Positions 23,211 to 31,328 of a stretch of 64,000 nucleotides of DNA are shown one piece after another. Below the pieces are notes generated by a model that was not told where the DNA came from, ran no database searches, and was given only the letters and a program-made list of their open reading frames with translations. Origin of the DNA: Bacillota bacterium (lineage in GTDB: Bacteria; Bacillota; Clostridia; Lachnospirales; Lachnospiraceae); the NCBI GenBank assembly GCA_023393095.1, contig JAEWMT010000094.1, forward strand, positions 1 to 64,000, written 5' to 3'. Made by a program: the position numbers and the translations under genes. Each line of letters opens with the position of its first letter. Position 1 is the stretch's first letter.

Positions 23211-24345
23211 TTTCCGTAAATTAAAAGTAAGATTTATTACACAGATAATTTTAATTCCCATCCTTTCCTTTATCATAGGGTGGCTAATACTCAAGGTAAT
23301 TATTGATGGAGTGTTTCAGGATCCATTTGCCCGCGGCTTTATCTATTTCTGTGAGAACTTTCTTGGATTATATGAACCACAGGCCTATAAGCTTTATTGG
23401 TCCATTTTCGGTAATAACAAGGAGCTATGGGTAATTTTCGGGTATTCTGTGATTCTGCTTTTCATATTTTACCGATTATTACTCGGATTAATCCGATATT
23501 TTAATGAGATTAATCATGGCCTGGATCATTTACTGGTCGAAAACGAGGAAGAAATAACTCTCTCATCCGATCTCGAAACCATAGAAAAGAAACTAAATAA
23601 AATTAAATCAACCCTAAAGAAACGGGAGCTGGATGCACAGAACGCCGAGCAGAGAAAAAACGATCTGGTTGTCTACTTAGCTCATGATATAAAAACACCA
23701 CTTACATCGGTAATCGGGTATCTGAGTCTTTTGGAGGAAGCACCTGATATGCCGATGGAACAAAAAGCAAAGTACATTAAGATTACCTTGGATAAAGCCT
23801 TTCGCCTAGAGCAGCTGATTAATGAATTTTTTGAAATTACCAGATATAATCTTCAGACAATTAATTTGGACAAGCAGGATATAAATCTGTCCTATATGCT
23901 ACAACAAATGGCAGATGAGTTCTACCCCCAGTTAACCGCTTCAAAAAAAGTAGCTGAGGTTCATGCTCAAGAGGATCTAATACTAAATGCCGATGCTGAT
24001 AAGCTTGCACGTGTATTTAATAATATTATGAAAAATGCCATTGCCTATGGATTCAATAATACAGTGATTATAATCAAAGCCGAAGCACAGGATAATAATA
24101 TCATTATTACTTTTTCTAATCGAGGAAATACCATTCCCCAACACAAACTGGATAATATTTTTGATAAATTCTTCCGTCTTGATGATGCTAGGTCAACAAG
24201 CACCGGGGGGTCGGGACTTGGCCTTGCGATTGCTAAAAGTATAGTAGATGCCCACGGCGGAACGATCCATGCAGAAAGTCAGGATGGCCATACTGTGTTT
24301 ACTGTAATTCTTCCGCATCTAACCGCTGCACCGATGCTTCCGTAA
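23149..24345 (+). CDS. Sensor histidine kinase (VanS-like)
   Basis: The longest frame is 398 residues and overlaps the regulator gene by 62 nt; a GTG at 23185 would shorten it and is equally possible, since no start has a convincing ribosome binding site. Two membrane segments lie at about 27-51 and 92-112, around a short outside loop. The H-box VVYLAHDIKTPLTSVIGYLS contains the phospho-accepting His, followed by the N box (NNIMKNAIAYG) and G boxes (GGSGLGLAIAKSI). No HAMP was obvious. VanS-type kinases sense cell-wall stress; here no vanHAX genes are present, so the signal is unknown. Confidence 0.9.
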   Translation: MPRIQNILRQSGVWDIKSKNNFRKLKVRFITQIILIPILSFIIGWLILKVIIDGVFQDPFARGFIYFCENFLGLYEPQAYKLYWSIFGNNKELWVIFGYSVILLFIFYRLLLGLIRYFNEINHGLDHLLVENEEEITLSSDLETIEKKLNKIKSTLKKRELDAQNAEQRKNDLVVYLAHDIKTPLTSVIGYLSLLEEAPDMPMEQKAKYIKITLDKAFRLEQLINEFFEITRYNLQTINLDKQDINLSYMLQQMADEFYPQLTASKKVAEVHAQEDLILNADADKLARVFNNIMKNAIAYGFNNTVIIIKAEAQDNNIIITFSNRGNTIPQHKLDNIFDKFFRLDDARSTSTGGSGLGLAIAKSIVDAHGGTIHAESQDGHTVFTVILPHLTAAPMLP

Positions 24346-24371
24346 ATAATTATGCAAAACTTCACGTTTTC

Positions 24372-24398
24372 CTAAGAAATTCTTAAGATTGCTATAAA
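24372..24398 (+). promoter_or_regulatory. Candidate response-regulator promoter
   Basis: CTAAGAAATT CTTAAGATTG is a 10-bp direct repeat placed directly before TATAAA (24393-24398). No TTGACA-like -35 is present. This arrangement suits activation by the adjacent VanR-like regulator. Confidence 0.5.
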
Positions 24399-24414
24399 GT
24401 TAATTTAAAACACT

Positions 24415-24457
24415 ACTCCTTTCGGAATGATTAAATAGAATTCGAAAGGAGTTTTTT
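24415..24457 (+). promoter_or_regulatory. Leader hairpin of the D,D-carboxypeptidase gene (terminator and SD-masking)
   Basis: ACTCCTTTC (24415-24423) pairs perfectly with GAAAGGAGT (24444-24452) and is followed by six T. The right arm contains the Shine-Dalgarno sequence AAAGGAG (24445-24451), and the T-tract forms the spacer to ATG 24459. The same hairpin can thus end transcription or hide the ribosome site. Confidence 0.7.
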
Positions 24458-24458
24458 C

Positions 24459-25442
24459 ATGAAAAGATATTACAAAAAAAGAATTCGAAGATTTATAGAA
24501 ATATTATCATTACTAATAATCTTATTTTTTATCATTATTGTATGTAGCAAGAAATTCGTAGAACTGGTGAAAATAGAAGGTGAAGGAATTAACGATTCAA
24601 ATTCCACTGCGGCTCCAACGAAAGAAGCAGAGGCAGCAGGTAATTCATCATCTGTCATTCATCTAGATGCTGACCGTCTGATCAGTCGTAACGCTATACT
24701 GGTAAGACTTTCTGATCAAAAGGTTATGTTAGACAAAAATAGTAAGGATACCATCTATCCTGCTTCACTTACTAAGATAATGACTGCATTAGTAGCCATT
24801 GAAAATCTTAATGATCTTAACCAACCAATCCATCTGCCTTCTGAAATGTTTCATGATTTATATAAGGATGATGCTTCCATGGCCGGATTCTTACCGAATG
24901 AAACCGTTCCTGCCATAGATCTTTTATACGGAGTTATACTTCCTTCCGGAGCAGAATGCTGTATTGGACTTGCAAATTATATATCGGGCTCGGAAGATAC
25001 TTTTGTCGACTTGATGAATGAGAAAGCCAAGGAACTTGATATGCAGGGTACCCATTTTACTAACTCTACCGGATTAAATGATGCTAATCACTATACAACC
25101 GCAAAGGATTTGGCTAAATTACTGGAATATGCACTAAAAAATGATACCTTCCGAGAAATCTTCACATCCATAAAGCATTCCACATCTACTACCTCTCTTC
25201 ATCCGGACGGTATTACTTTTTACAGCACCATGTTTAAGAAAATGACTTCTAAAGAATTTGAAGGAGGCTCCATTCTTGGAGGTAAGACTGGCTACACCAG
25301 TGATGCAGGCTTGTGCCTTGCCAGTCTTGCCAACGTTAATCATACTGAATATATTCTGGTTACTGCGGATGCCAAGGGAGACCACAATACGGAGCAATAT
25401 AATATATCGGATGCATTATATATCTATAAGAATTTGAATTAG
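24459..25442 (+). CDS. D-alanyl-D-alanine carboxypeptidase, peptidase S11 family
   Basis: The 327-residue protein has an N-terminal membrane anchor (about 12-30) and a DacA-type domain. The active-site Ser is in PASLTKIM (Ser103, Lys106), and KTG is at 276-278 (LGGKTGYTSD). The usual SGN motif reads SGA (163-165, LPSGAECCIG), a variation at its third position. It trims the last D-Ala of peptidoglycan stem peptides outside the cell. It follows a VanRS-type pair and has its own regulated leader. Such trimming can lower sensitivity to glycopeptides, but resistance cannot be concluded from sequence. Confidence 0.9.
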   Translation: MKRYYKKRIRRFIEILSLLIILFFIIIVCSKKFVELVKIEGEGINDSNSTAAPTKEAEAAGNSSSVIHLDADRLISRNAILVRLSDQKVMLDKNSKDTIYPASLTKIMTALVAIENLNDLNQPIHLPSEMFHDLYKDDASMAGFLPNETVPAIDLLYGVILPSGAECCIGLANYISGSEDTFVDLMNEKAKELDMQGTHFTNSTGLNDANHYTTAKDLAKLLEYALKNDTFREIFTSIKHSTSTTSLHPDGITFYSTMFKKMTSKEFEGGSILGGKTGYTSDAGLCLASLANVNHTEYILVTADAKGDHNTEQYNISDALYIYKNLN

Positions 25443-25523
25443 TTATTAGAAGATGACTACAGCTCAGTGTATGATGTTTATAGTTCTTATAGAGCATTTT
25501 CATATTATATACATGTTAGTAGG

Positions 25524-27386
25524 TTAACTTGTCTTTTTCTCATTTTTATCTGAAGCCTCTTCCACAAGTTCGTCAACAAACCTGGACCATACAGAGACTT
25601 TATTATAACGCTCCTTTGCACTGAAGATATAGAGAGCTTCCTTTGCCCTAGTTACCGCAACATAGAATAACCGCCGTTCTTCCTCAATATCCTCCGGAAG
25701 TACGGCTTTTTTATGGGGCGTAATCCCTTCATTGGCATCCATAATGAATACTGTATGGAATTCCAGCCCCTTAGAACTGTGCATGGTAGCAATTGTAACA
25801 CTTTCGGTATGCTCCTTCTTGCTTTGAACGGCCTGCTTTTTCAGCTCTTCCTTATATTCCTCCATATAGTCAAACCATTGTTCAAAGGTCTTAAACTCTC
25901 TAGCATTTTCCTGAAGCTCATCAAGGATATCAAACAGCTCCTCCGCTTTCATTTTTCTCTGATCTGCATATTCCTTAATAAAATCCTCATAACCAATTGC
26001 TCTACGGATGTAGTTTATTGCTGCAAATGGTCCCATTCTGCTTAATACGCTAATATCATATTCGAACTGATCTAGGCGCTCTAACATCCAATTCTTATCC
26101 TCATAATAATCCTTCACAGCTTCAAAATCAACCTCAGGGCTGTCAAAACATTCTCTGGTAATATAGCGTTTCGGCCTGTTAATAATCTGCAAATAAAGGC
26201 TGCGTTGTGTTTGCCCCATGGCTAGCTTGATATAAGCAATCAGGTCTGTTGCAATCCAGTGATCATATAAGTTGGGCAGGTTGTCCTTCATACGAAATGG
26301 TATATTATATTCCATTAATTTGTGGATCATTGCTCCAGATCCAAGATTGGTACGTACTAAGATTGCCATATCGGATAATGCAATCCCTTCCCTTGATTGC
26401 TTTAATATCTCTTCACATAGATTCTGGTTTTGCTGCGTTAAGGTATCAAAATGTCCTATTATGACTTCTCTTCCTTCCCCCTTAACCGCGGTAATGTTCT
26501 TGTCATAGCGGTTTTGATTGTGTCGAATCAACCGATTTGAAGCAGCTATGATATTCTCTGTAGACCTGTAGTTCGTGTCAAGATAGAGTTTCTTACAGTC
26601 CGGATAATCCGTCGGAAAATTCAGCATAATTTCAGGCTTTGCTCCTCGAAAGCGATAAATTGATTGGTCATCATCACCAACGATAAACAGGTTATTGAAA
26701 GGTGCCGCAAGCATTCGTATAACATCATATTGAACTTTATTAATATCCTGAAATTCATCGATAAGAATATAGCGGAACTTTTTCTGCCAGATATTCAGGA
26801 TGTCTTCACGTTCACTAAGGAGCTGATGACACAATAACAGCATATCATCAAAATCGATCAGATTGGATTTACGCAATTTACTATTATATTCCTGATAAAG
26901 GCTGCGAAATATCTCGTCCGCACAGTGGATGGAATAGTAGTTATTAAGCTCCATCCGATTGCCTTTTACAAGACTGATTTCCGAACACAAATCAGTGATG
27001 AATTCTTTCTCATCCTCATATTCCAGTCCAAGCTTATGTACAATCTCTTTGATATACTGCAGACGGACATCTTCCCTTACAATATTACTTGCATTTAAGT
27101 GATAGGCATATTTAAGAATGGTAAAAAATACAGCATGGAAGGTTCCGAAATTCACGCCCGAATATCCCACTCTTCTAAGCGCCAGAAAGCGCTCTTTCAT
27201 CTCACTCGCTGCTGCCTTCGTAAAAGTAATAACTAAAATCTGTTCTTCAGAGATATTGCATTGTTCAATTAAATACCTGATTCTTTCAGTTATTACCAGT
27301 GTCTTACCGGAACCGGGCCCGGCTAACACCAGCATAGGGCCGTCCTTGTGACGCACAGCCTGCTGCTGCGCCTGATTCATCTGCAT
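25524..27386 (-). CDS. UvrD/PcrA-family DNA helicase (superfamily 1)
   Basis: The 620-residue protein carries the full motif set: Q motif and Walker A (NQAQQQAVRH, AGPGSGKTLVITERI), motif II LIDEFQDIN, motif III GDDDQSIYRFRGA, motif IV LDTNYRST, motif V TIATMHSSKGLEF and motif VI VAVTRAKEALYIF. It is about 100 residues shorter than PcrA, having no long C-terminal polymerase-binding extension. GGAGG precedes the ATG. It likely acts 3'-5' in repair or recombination. The gene stands alone; upstream is a 504-bp gap with nested palindromes. Confidence 0.92.
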   Translation of the reverse strand: MQMNQAQQQAVRHKDGPMLVLAGPGSGKTLVITERIRYLIEQCNISEEQILVITFTKAAASEMKERFLALRRVGYSGVNFGTFHAVFFTILKYAYHLNASNIVREDVRLQYIKEIVHKLGLEYEDEKEFITDLCSEISLVKGNRMELNNYYSIHCADEIFRSLYQEYNSKLRKSNLIDFDDMLLLCHQLLSEREDILNIWQKKFRYILIDEFQDINKVQYDVIRMLAAPFNNLFIVGDDDQSIYRFRGAKPEIMLNFPTDYPDCKKLYLDTNYRSTENIIAASNRLIRHNQNRYDKNITAVKGEGREVIIGHFDTLTQQNQNLCEEILKQSREGIALSDMAILVRTNLGSGAMIHKLMEYNIPFRMKDNLPNLYDHWIATDLIAYIKLAMGQTQRSLYLQIINRPKRYITRECFDSPEVDFEAVKDYYEDKNWMLERLDQFEYDISVLSRMGPFAAINYIRRAIGYEDFIKEYADQRKMKAEELFDILDELQENAREFKTFEQWFDYMEEYKEELKKQAVQSKKEHTESVTIATMHSSKGLEFHTVFIMDANEGITPHKKAVLPEDIEEERRLFYVAVTRAKEALYIFSAKERYNKVSVWSRFVDELVEEASDKNEKKTS

Positions 27387-27738
27387 AGTAATCCTCCATG
27401 TTAGCTAAATGTATATATGGTCTGGGCATTAAATTCTCACGCCGACTTACAAAGCATCATATAAAGAGAAAACGGTGCGTGAGAATTAGGTATAAAAACT
27501 ACATATTAAAAATCACTATAATAAGCTTCAATCCGAGAGCTTAGTCCAGAATGTTTAATGAATGCAATTAAGCAATATCTCATAAATATAAGAATATTTA
27601 CGGAACGTAAGATAAACTGATTAGGACATTAGTTATAGAATAAAAATAAGATATATTGATAAAATAGATCGTTTATTTAACATAAATTACGTGAAACCAA
27701 TTTTTAACATCATAAATTGATAGATTCTTATTTAATCG

Positions 27739-27850
27739 ATTCATGGTTTGCATATCTAAATTATATAACGTAAATCAATGAATATGTATCTATATGCATA
27801 CATATTCATCTCTTTACATAAACCTAACTTATGATACCCAAACCATGAAT
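27739..27850. repeat. Nested inverted repeats in a 504-bp intergenic gap
   Basis: ATTCATGGTTTG (27739-27750) is the inverse complement of CAAACCATGAAT (27839-27850). Inside it ATGAATATGTAT (27778-27789) pairs with ATACATATTCAT (27798-27809). GAATTTTT follows on the plus side. Nothing else was recognised in 27387-27890. It may be a decayed mobile repeat or a structured RNA. Confidence 0.6.
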
Positions 27851-27890
27851 GAATTTTTAAACATCAAAATCCGAGAATTCTATAATATCA

Positions 27891-29366
27891 TTAACTTAAT
27901 TTTTCTATTGCTGTTCTGATACGGTGCAGACTTTCTTCTTTACCAAGAATGCTCATAATTTCATAAGCGCCGCCCGGAGTTGACTGTTTACCGGATACTG
28001 CGGTTCTTACCGGCCATAGGCCCTGACCATTCTTAATCTCTTTTTCCTTAATATATGCCATGATAATTGCTTCGATATTCGCTTCTGTATATTCTTCAAG
28101 CATTTCAAACTGCGGCAGAAGATCCTTAAGAACCTGTAAGGAGCTTTCTGAATTGGTTTTCATCTTCTTATGTGTATACATTGCTATATCATAATCTGGC
28201 AGTTCTTCAAAGAAATCAATCATATCTTTAATATCCACAAGAGTTTCAATTCTGGTCTTAACTAGGTTAGCTATTTTACTCAGATCCAGATCCTTCTTGA
28301 TTACTTCCTTGAGGTAAGGAAGCGCCAGTTTATAATACTGTTCAAAATCCATAGCTTTCAAGTACTCACCGTTCATCCAGCGAAGCTTTACCATGTCAAA
28401 TACAGCAGGTGCTTTATTGATATGAGTATAATCGAATTCACGGATCAGTTCTTCCATGGTCATAATTTCATTATTATTAGCAGGGCTCCAACCAAGCAGC
28501 CCAACAAAATTGATAATTGCATCCGATACAAAGCCCTGTTCCAACAGGTCTTCATAGGAGGAGTGACCGCTTCGTTTGCTTAATTTCTTATGCTCCTCGT
28601 TCGTAATGAGAGGAAGATGAACATAGACAGGTTCTTCCCATCCGAAATCCTGATATAATCTCGTATATTTCGGAGTAGAGGATAGATATTCATTACCTCT
28701 GACAACATGTGAGATTTCCATCAGATGATCATCAATAACATTAGCAAAATTATAGGTAGGATATCCGTCTGATTTAATTAAAATCATATCATCCAGTTCT
28801 TCGTTATCTACTGTGATATCCCCAAAAACAGCATCATGGAAGGTTGTATGTCCCTGTGCTGGATTATTCTGGCGAATTACATAGGGGATTCCTGCCTTTA
28901 GATTTGCTTCAATCTCTTCTTTGGAGAGATGGAGACAATGTTTATCATATTTAATGATTTCCTTAACATCCTCCTCATCCTCATTGTCCTGATTTCCCAC
29001 GGTAGTTTTTAAGGAGGCTAATCTCTCCTTGGTACAAAAGCAATAATATGCGGATCCCTTTTCTATTAACTGCTTGGCATACTCAAGGTAAATGCCACTG
29101 GCCTGGCGCTCACTTTGTACGTATGGACCGTAACCGCCGTCCTTATCCGGGCCTTCGTCATGTATTAATCCGGTACCCCCAATGGTACGGTAAATAATAT
29201 CAACCGCACCTTCCACAAGACGTTCCTGATCAGTATCTTCTATTCTAAGAATGAAGGATCCCTCTTCATGTTTTGCAATCAAATATTCGTATAAAGCTGT
29301 TCTTAAATTACCGACATGCATTCTTCCTGTCGGACTCGGTGCAAATCTAGTTCTTACTTTGCTCAT
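27891..29366 (-). CDS. gltX: Glutamyl-tRNA synthetase
   Basis: The 491-residue enzyme has all class I GluRS marks: RFAPSPTGRMHVGNLRTALY (HIGH-type motif HVGN), the ERQ segment, and KLSKRSGHS (KMSKS-type loop) near residue 250. The C-terminal anticodon-binding domain ends with WPVRTAVSGKQSTPGGAYEI. It charges tRNA-Glu in the cytoplasm. There is an AGAGGTAG ribosome site and no T-box leader visible in the 5' region. It is transcribed as a single gene. Confidence 0.96.
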   Translation of the reverse strand: MSKVRTRFAPSPTGRMHVGNLRTALYEYLIAKHEEGSFILRIEDTDQERLVEGAVDIIYRTIGGTGLIHDEGPDKDGGYGPYVQSERQASGIYLEYAKQLIEKGSAYYCFCTKERLASLKTTVGNQDNEDEEDVKEIIKYDKHCLHLSKEEIEANLKAGIPYVIRQNNPAQGHTTFHDAVFGDITVDNEELDDMILIKSDGYPTYNFANVIDDHLMEISHVVRGNEYLSSTPKYTRLYQDFGWEEPVYVHLPLITNEEHKKLSKRSGHSSYEDLLEQGFVSDAIINFVGLLGWSPANNNEIMTMEELIREFDYTHINKAPAVFDMVKLRWMNGEYLKAMDFEQYYKLALPYLKEVIKKDLDLSKIANLVKTRIETLVDIKDMIDFFEELPDYDIAMYTHKKMKTNSESSLQVLKDLLPQFEMLEEYTEANIEAIIMAYIKEKEIKNGQGLWPVRTAVSGKQSTPGGAYEIMSILGKEESLHRIRTAIEKLS

Positions 29367-29601
29367 GTTATTCTACCTCTCAAATATATTTTATATTTTA
29401 AGTAAAGCGCCCGCGCTTATACTATTATAGCATAGTTCAATGTCTGACGACATTATACCATAACTTAATTAAAAATCAAATTCTTTTAGATGTACGAACC
29501 GACTCGAACCTAAAAAGAGTTATCATTCAGCCGGTATAACCGGGAGTCGTAGGGAATTACTGTAATGCACGGTTTGGGATACATATAGTCTAAACTATAA
29601 A

Positions 29602-29645
29602 AAATAAGGTGTCCTATAAGCAAAATGCTTTTAGACACCTTATTT
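29602..29645 (-). terminator. Terminator after the MacB-type operon
   Basis: AAATAAGGTGTC pairs with GACACCTTATTT around a 20-nt loop; A- and T-runs flank both sides. It lies 35 nt after the permease stop on the minus strand. The remaining 29367-29600 holds the gltX leader and nothing else recognised. Confidence 0.8.
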
Positions 29646-29679
29646 AAGTCTTTACTCTACTTTATGTACCACGAAGAGA

Positions 29680-31008
29680 TTAATTTTCTGTTTTCATTGC
29701 TTCAATTGCTTTTATCTTTGTTGCTCTTCGGGCGGGAAAATATCCAGAAATCAGACCAACTGCAATTGCTATCCCCAGAGAAGTAAATGGTAAATAAAAC
29801 GGAATAATAGAGAACTTTGTACCTGTCATATCTCCGGTATAGCCACCCGACATAAGTGAACTGAATATAGGTGCCCCGTATTTATTGATTGCCCAGGAAG
29901 TAATGTAACCTAATAAAATCCCTATCAAACCACCGAGCAACCCAATCGTTGCAGCTTCAAACAGGAAAAGTTTACGGATATCGCCAATCATACATCCGAG
30001 TACTTTCATAATCCCAATTTCCTTGGTGCGCTCGTAAATAGACATAACCATGGTATTTGCGATACTGATTGCCGAAGCAAACATTACGATAATCCCCATA
30101 ACAAGTAGAATCAACTGAATATTTTGGGAAGCTTTTTTCAGCGGCAGCAAATACTGAATCATACTTTGAGATTGAAACCCTAGTTCTTTAATCTTATCCT
30201 GTACTTCTTCCACATTGCTGATATTATCCACATTCAGCTTAATTGTAAAGTAGGATTGAAAGCCTAACATAGCTTTTTTACGATCTTCCCTAGATAAAGT
30301 TGCACAATATTTTTTATATAGCATCTTAAAGTAATTTAAATCAACATAAACATTACTATCAAATTCACTGTTTGACTGAACCATTTTAGAGATATTTCTT
30401 AGCGGTAAGCTGAATTCTCTTTTTTTATCTACCGCTTGAAATTGATTAAATTTCAAATAAACTCTGCTTTTTTGTATATCAATATTTATCATATTCCCGT
30501 TTTTGGAGTTCGGATCGGCAAATCCATAAATCGCTTGTGATCCAAATACAATGGGTGATTTATACTCGTCAGAGGGAAATTTACCATACTCAAGCTGCGG
30601 AAAATCAAAAGCAGCAAACGTTTCTCTGTCCATCGCTGTCAAGCTAATCCAGGTTTCGTATCTTCCTGAATACAAGATAGCACTTTGATTAATTACCGGA
30701 GTTACTGCCCTGACATGTTTGATTTTCTTAATCTGTTCCACCAGATTATCATCCAGTATCTGCTTAGTACTATTAACATATTTTCCTTCTTCGTCCATCA
30801 CGTCGGCATAATTGTAAACATTAATGATAGTCAGCCCGCCCTGTGTCATTATCAGCTTTTTGAAATTATCATTAACACCATAGCCTATGGATATCGTAAT
30901 AATAATACATAGGGTACCTATTAAAACTCCCAAGGTTGTTAAAATAGACCTAGTCTTTCTACGAGAAAGGTTCTTCATACCCATGATAAAAAGATCACTA
31001 ATCTTCAT
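29680..31008 (-). CDS. ABC transporter permease, MacB/FtsX type
   Basis: Start 31008 is chosen (442 residues) since AAGGAA precedes this ATG. One membrane helix lies near the N-terminus (SILTTLGVLIGTLCIIITIS), followed by a large outside domain (about 45-285) and three helices at the C-terminus, ending in GYFPARRATKIKAIEAM. This is the MacB layout: not a true importer or channel, but a mechanotransmission permease working on the outer face of the membrane. It overlaps the 90-residue membrane protein gene by 11 nt and is the last gene of the ABC-CARDB operon. Confidence 0.92.
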   Translation of the reverse strand: MKISDLFIMGMKNLSRRKTRSILTTLGVLIGTLCIIITISIGYGVNDNFKKLIMTQGGLTIINVYNYADVMDEEGKYVNSTKQILDDNLVEQIKKIKHVRAVTPVINQSAILYSGRYETWISLTAMDRETFAAFDFPQLEYGKFPSDEYKSPIVFGSQAIYGFADPNSKNGNMINIDIQKSRVYLKFNQFQAVDKKREFSLPLRNISKMVQSNSEFDSNVYVDLNYFKMLYKKYCATLSREDRKKAMLGFQSYFTIKLNVDNISNVEEVQDKIKELGFQSQSMIQYLLPLKKASQNIQLILLVMGIIVMFASAISIANTMVMSIYERTKEIGIMKVLGCMIGDIRKLFLFEAATIGLLGGLIGILLGYITSWAINKYGAPIFSSLMSGGYTGDMTGTKFSIIPFYLPFTSLGIAIAVGLISGYFPARRATKIKAIEAMKTEN

Positions 31009-31267
31009 ATAGATCAATTCCTTTTTTTATTCTTCTTTTTGCCAGAAATGCGCCAAAGGCAACACTGACCAAAAGAACAGCTGCTGATATTCCAAGAACA
31101 AAAGGCCAAGAGGATAATAACGTATCTTTTCCTAGTGCCCCATTACTCATTGTAGGATCTACTGTATAGCTACTGCCTGAGACTCCTGCCCCATCCACAG
31201 TCATTGACTGACCTGAAACTGCCATGCCCACAACATATGCAGTATTGTTTATTAATATTGTTTCCAT
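30998..31267 (-). CDS. Small single-pass membrane protein in the ABC-CARDB operon
   Basis: Start 31267 follows GGAGG directly and gives 89 residues. An outside-facing N-terminal part (about 1-50) is rich in Ser, Gly, Thr and Val, followed by one membrane helix (about 55-77: FVLGISAAVLLVSVAFGAFL) and a basic cytoplasmic tail (AKRRIKKG). No family recognised. Its position between the CARDB protein and the permease, with an 11-nt overlap, indicates it works with them. Confidence 0.75.
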   Translation of the reverse strand: METILINNTAYVVGMAVSGQSMTVDGAGVSGSSYTVDPTMSNGALGKDTLLSSWPFVLGISAAVLLVSVAFGAFLAKRRIKKGIDLYED

Positions 31268-31328
31268 ATAATCCTCCATTTCTATTAAGTCTGCTCTATG
31301 TATTTGTGTTTTTTAATCCTTTATTCGC

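Noticed and set aside
22515..25442. Vancomycin-resistance operon
   Set aside because: VanR/VanS-type genes and a carboxypeptidase are present but no vanH, ligase or vanX genes. The set is better read as general cell-wall regulation.
29460..29600. tRNA or T-box leader near gltX
   Set aside because: Some short pairings are present, but no cloverleaf, no T-box sequence and no specifier stem could be seen.
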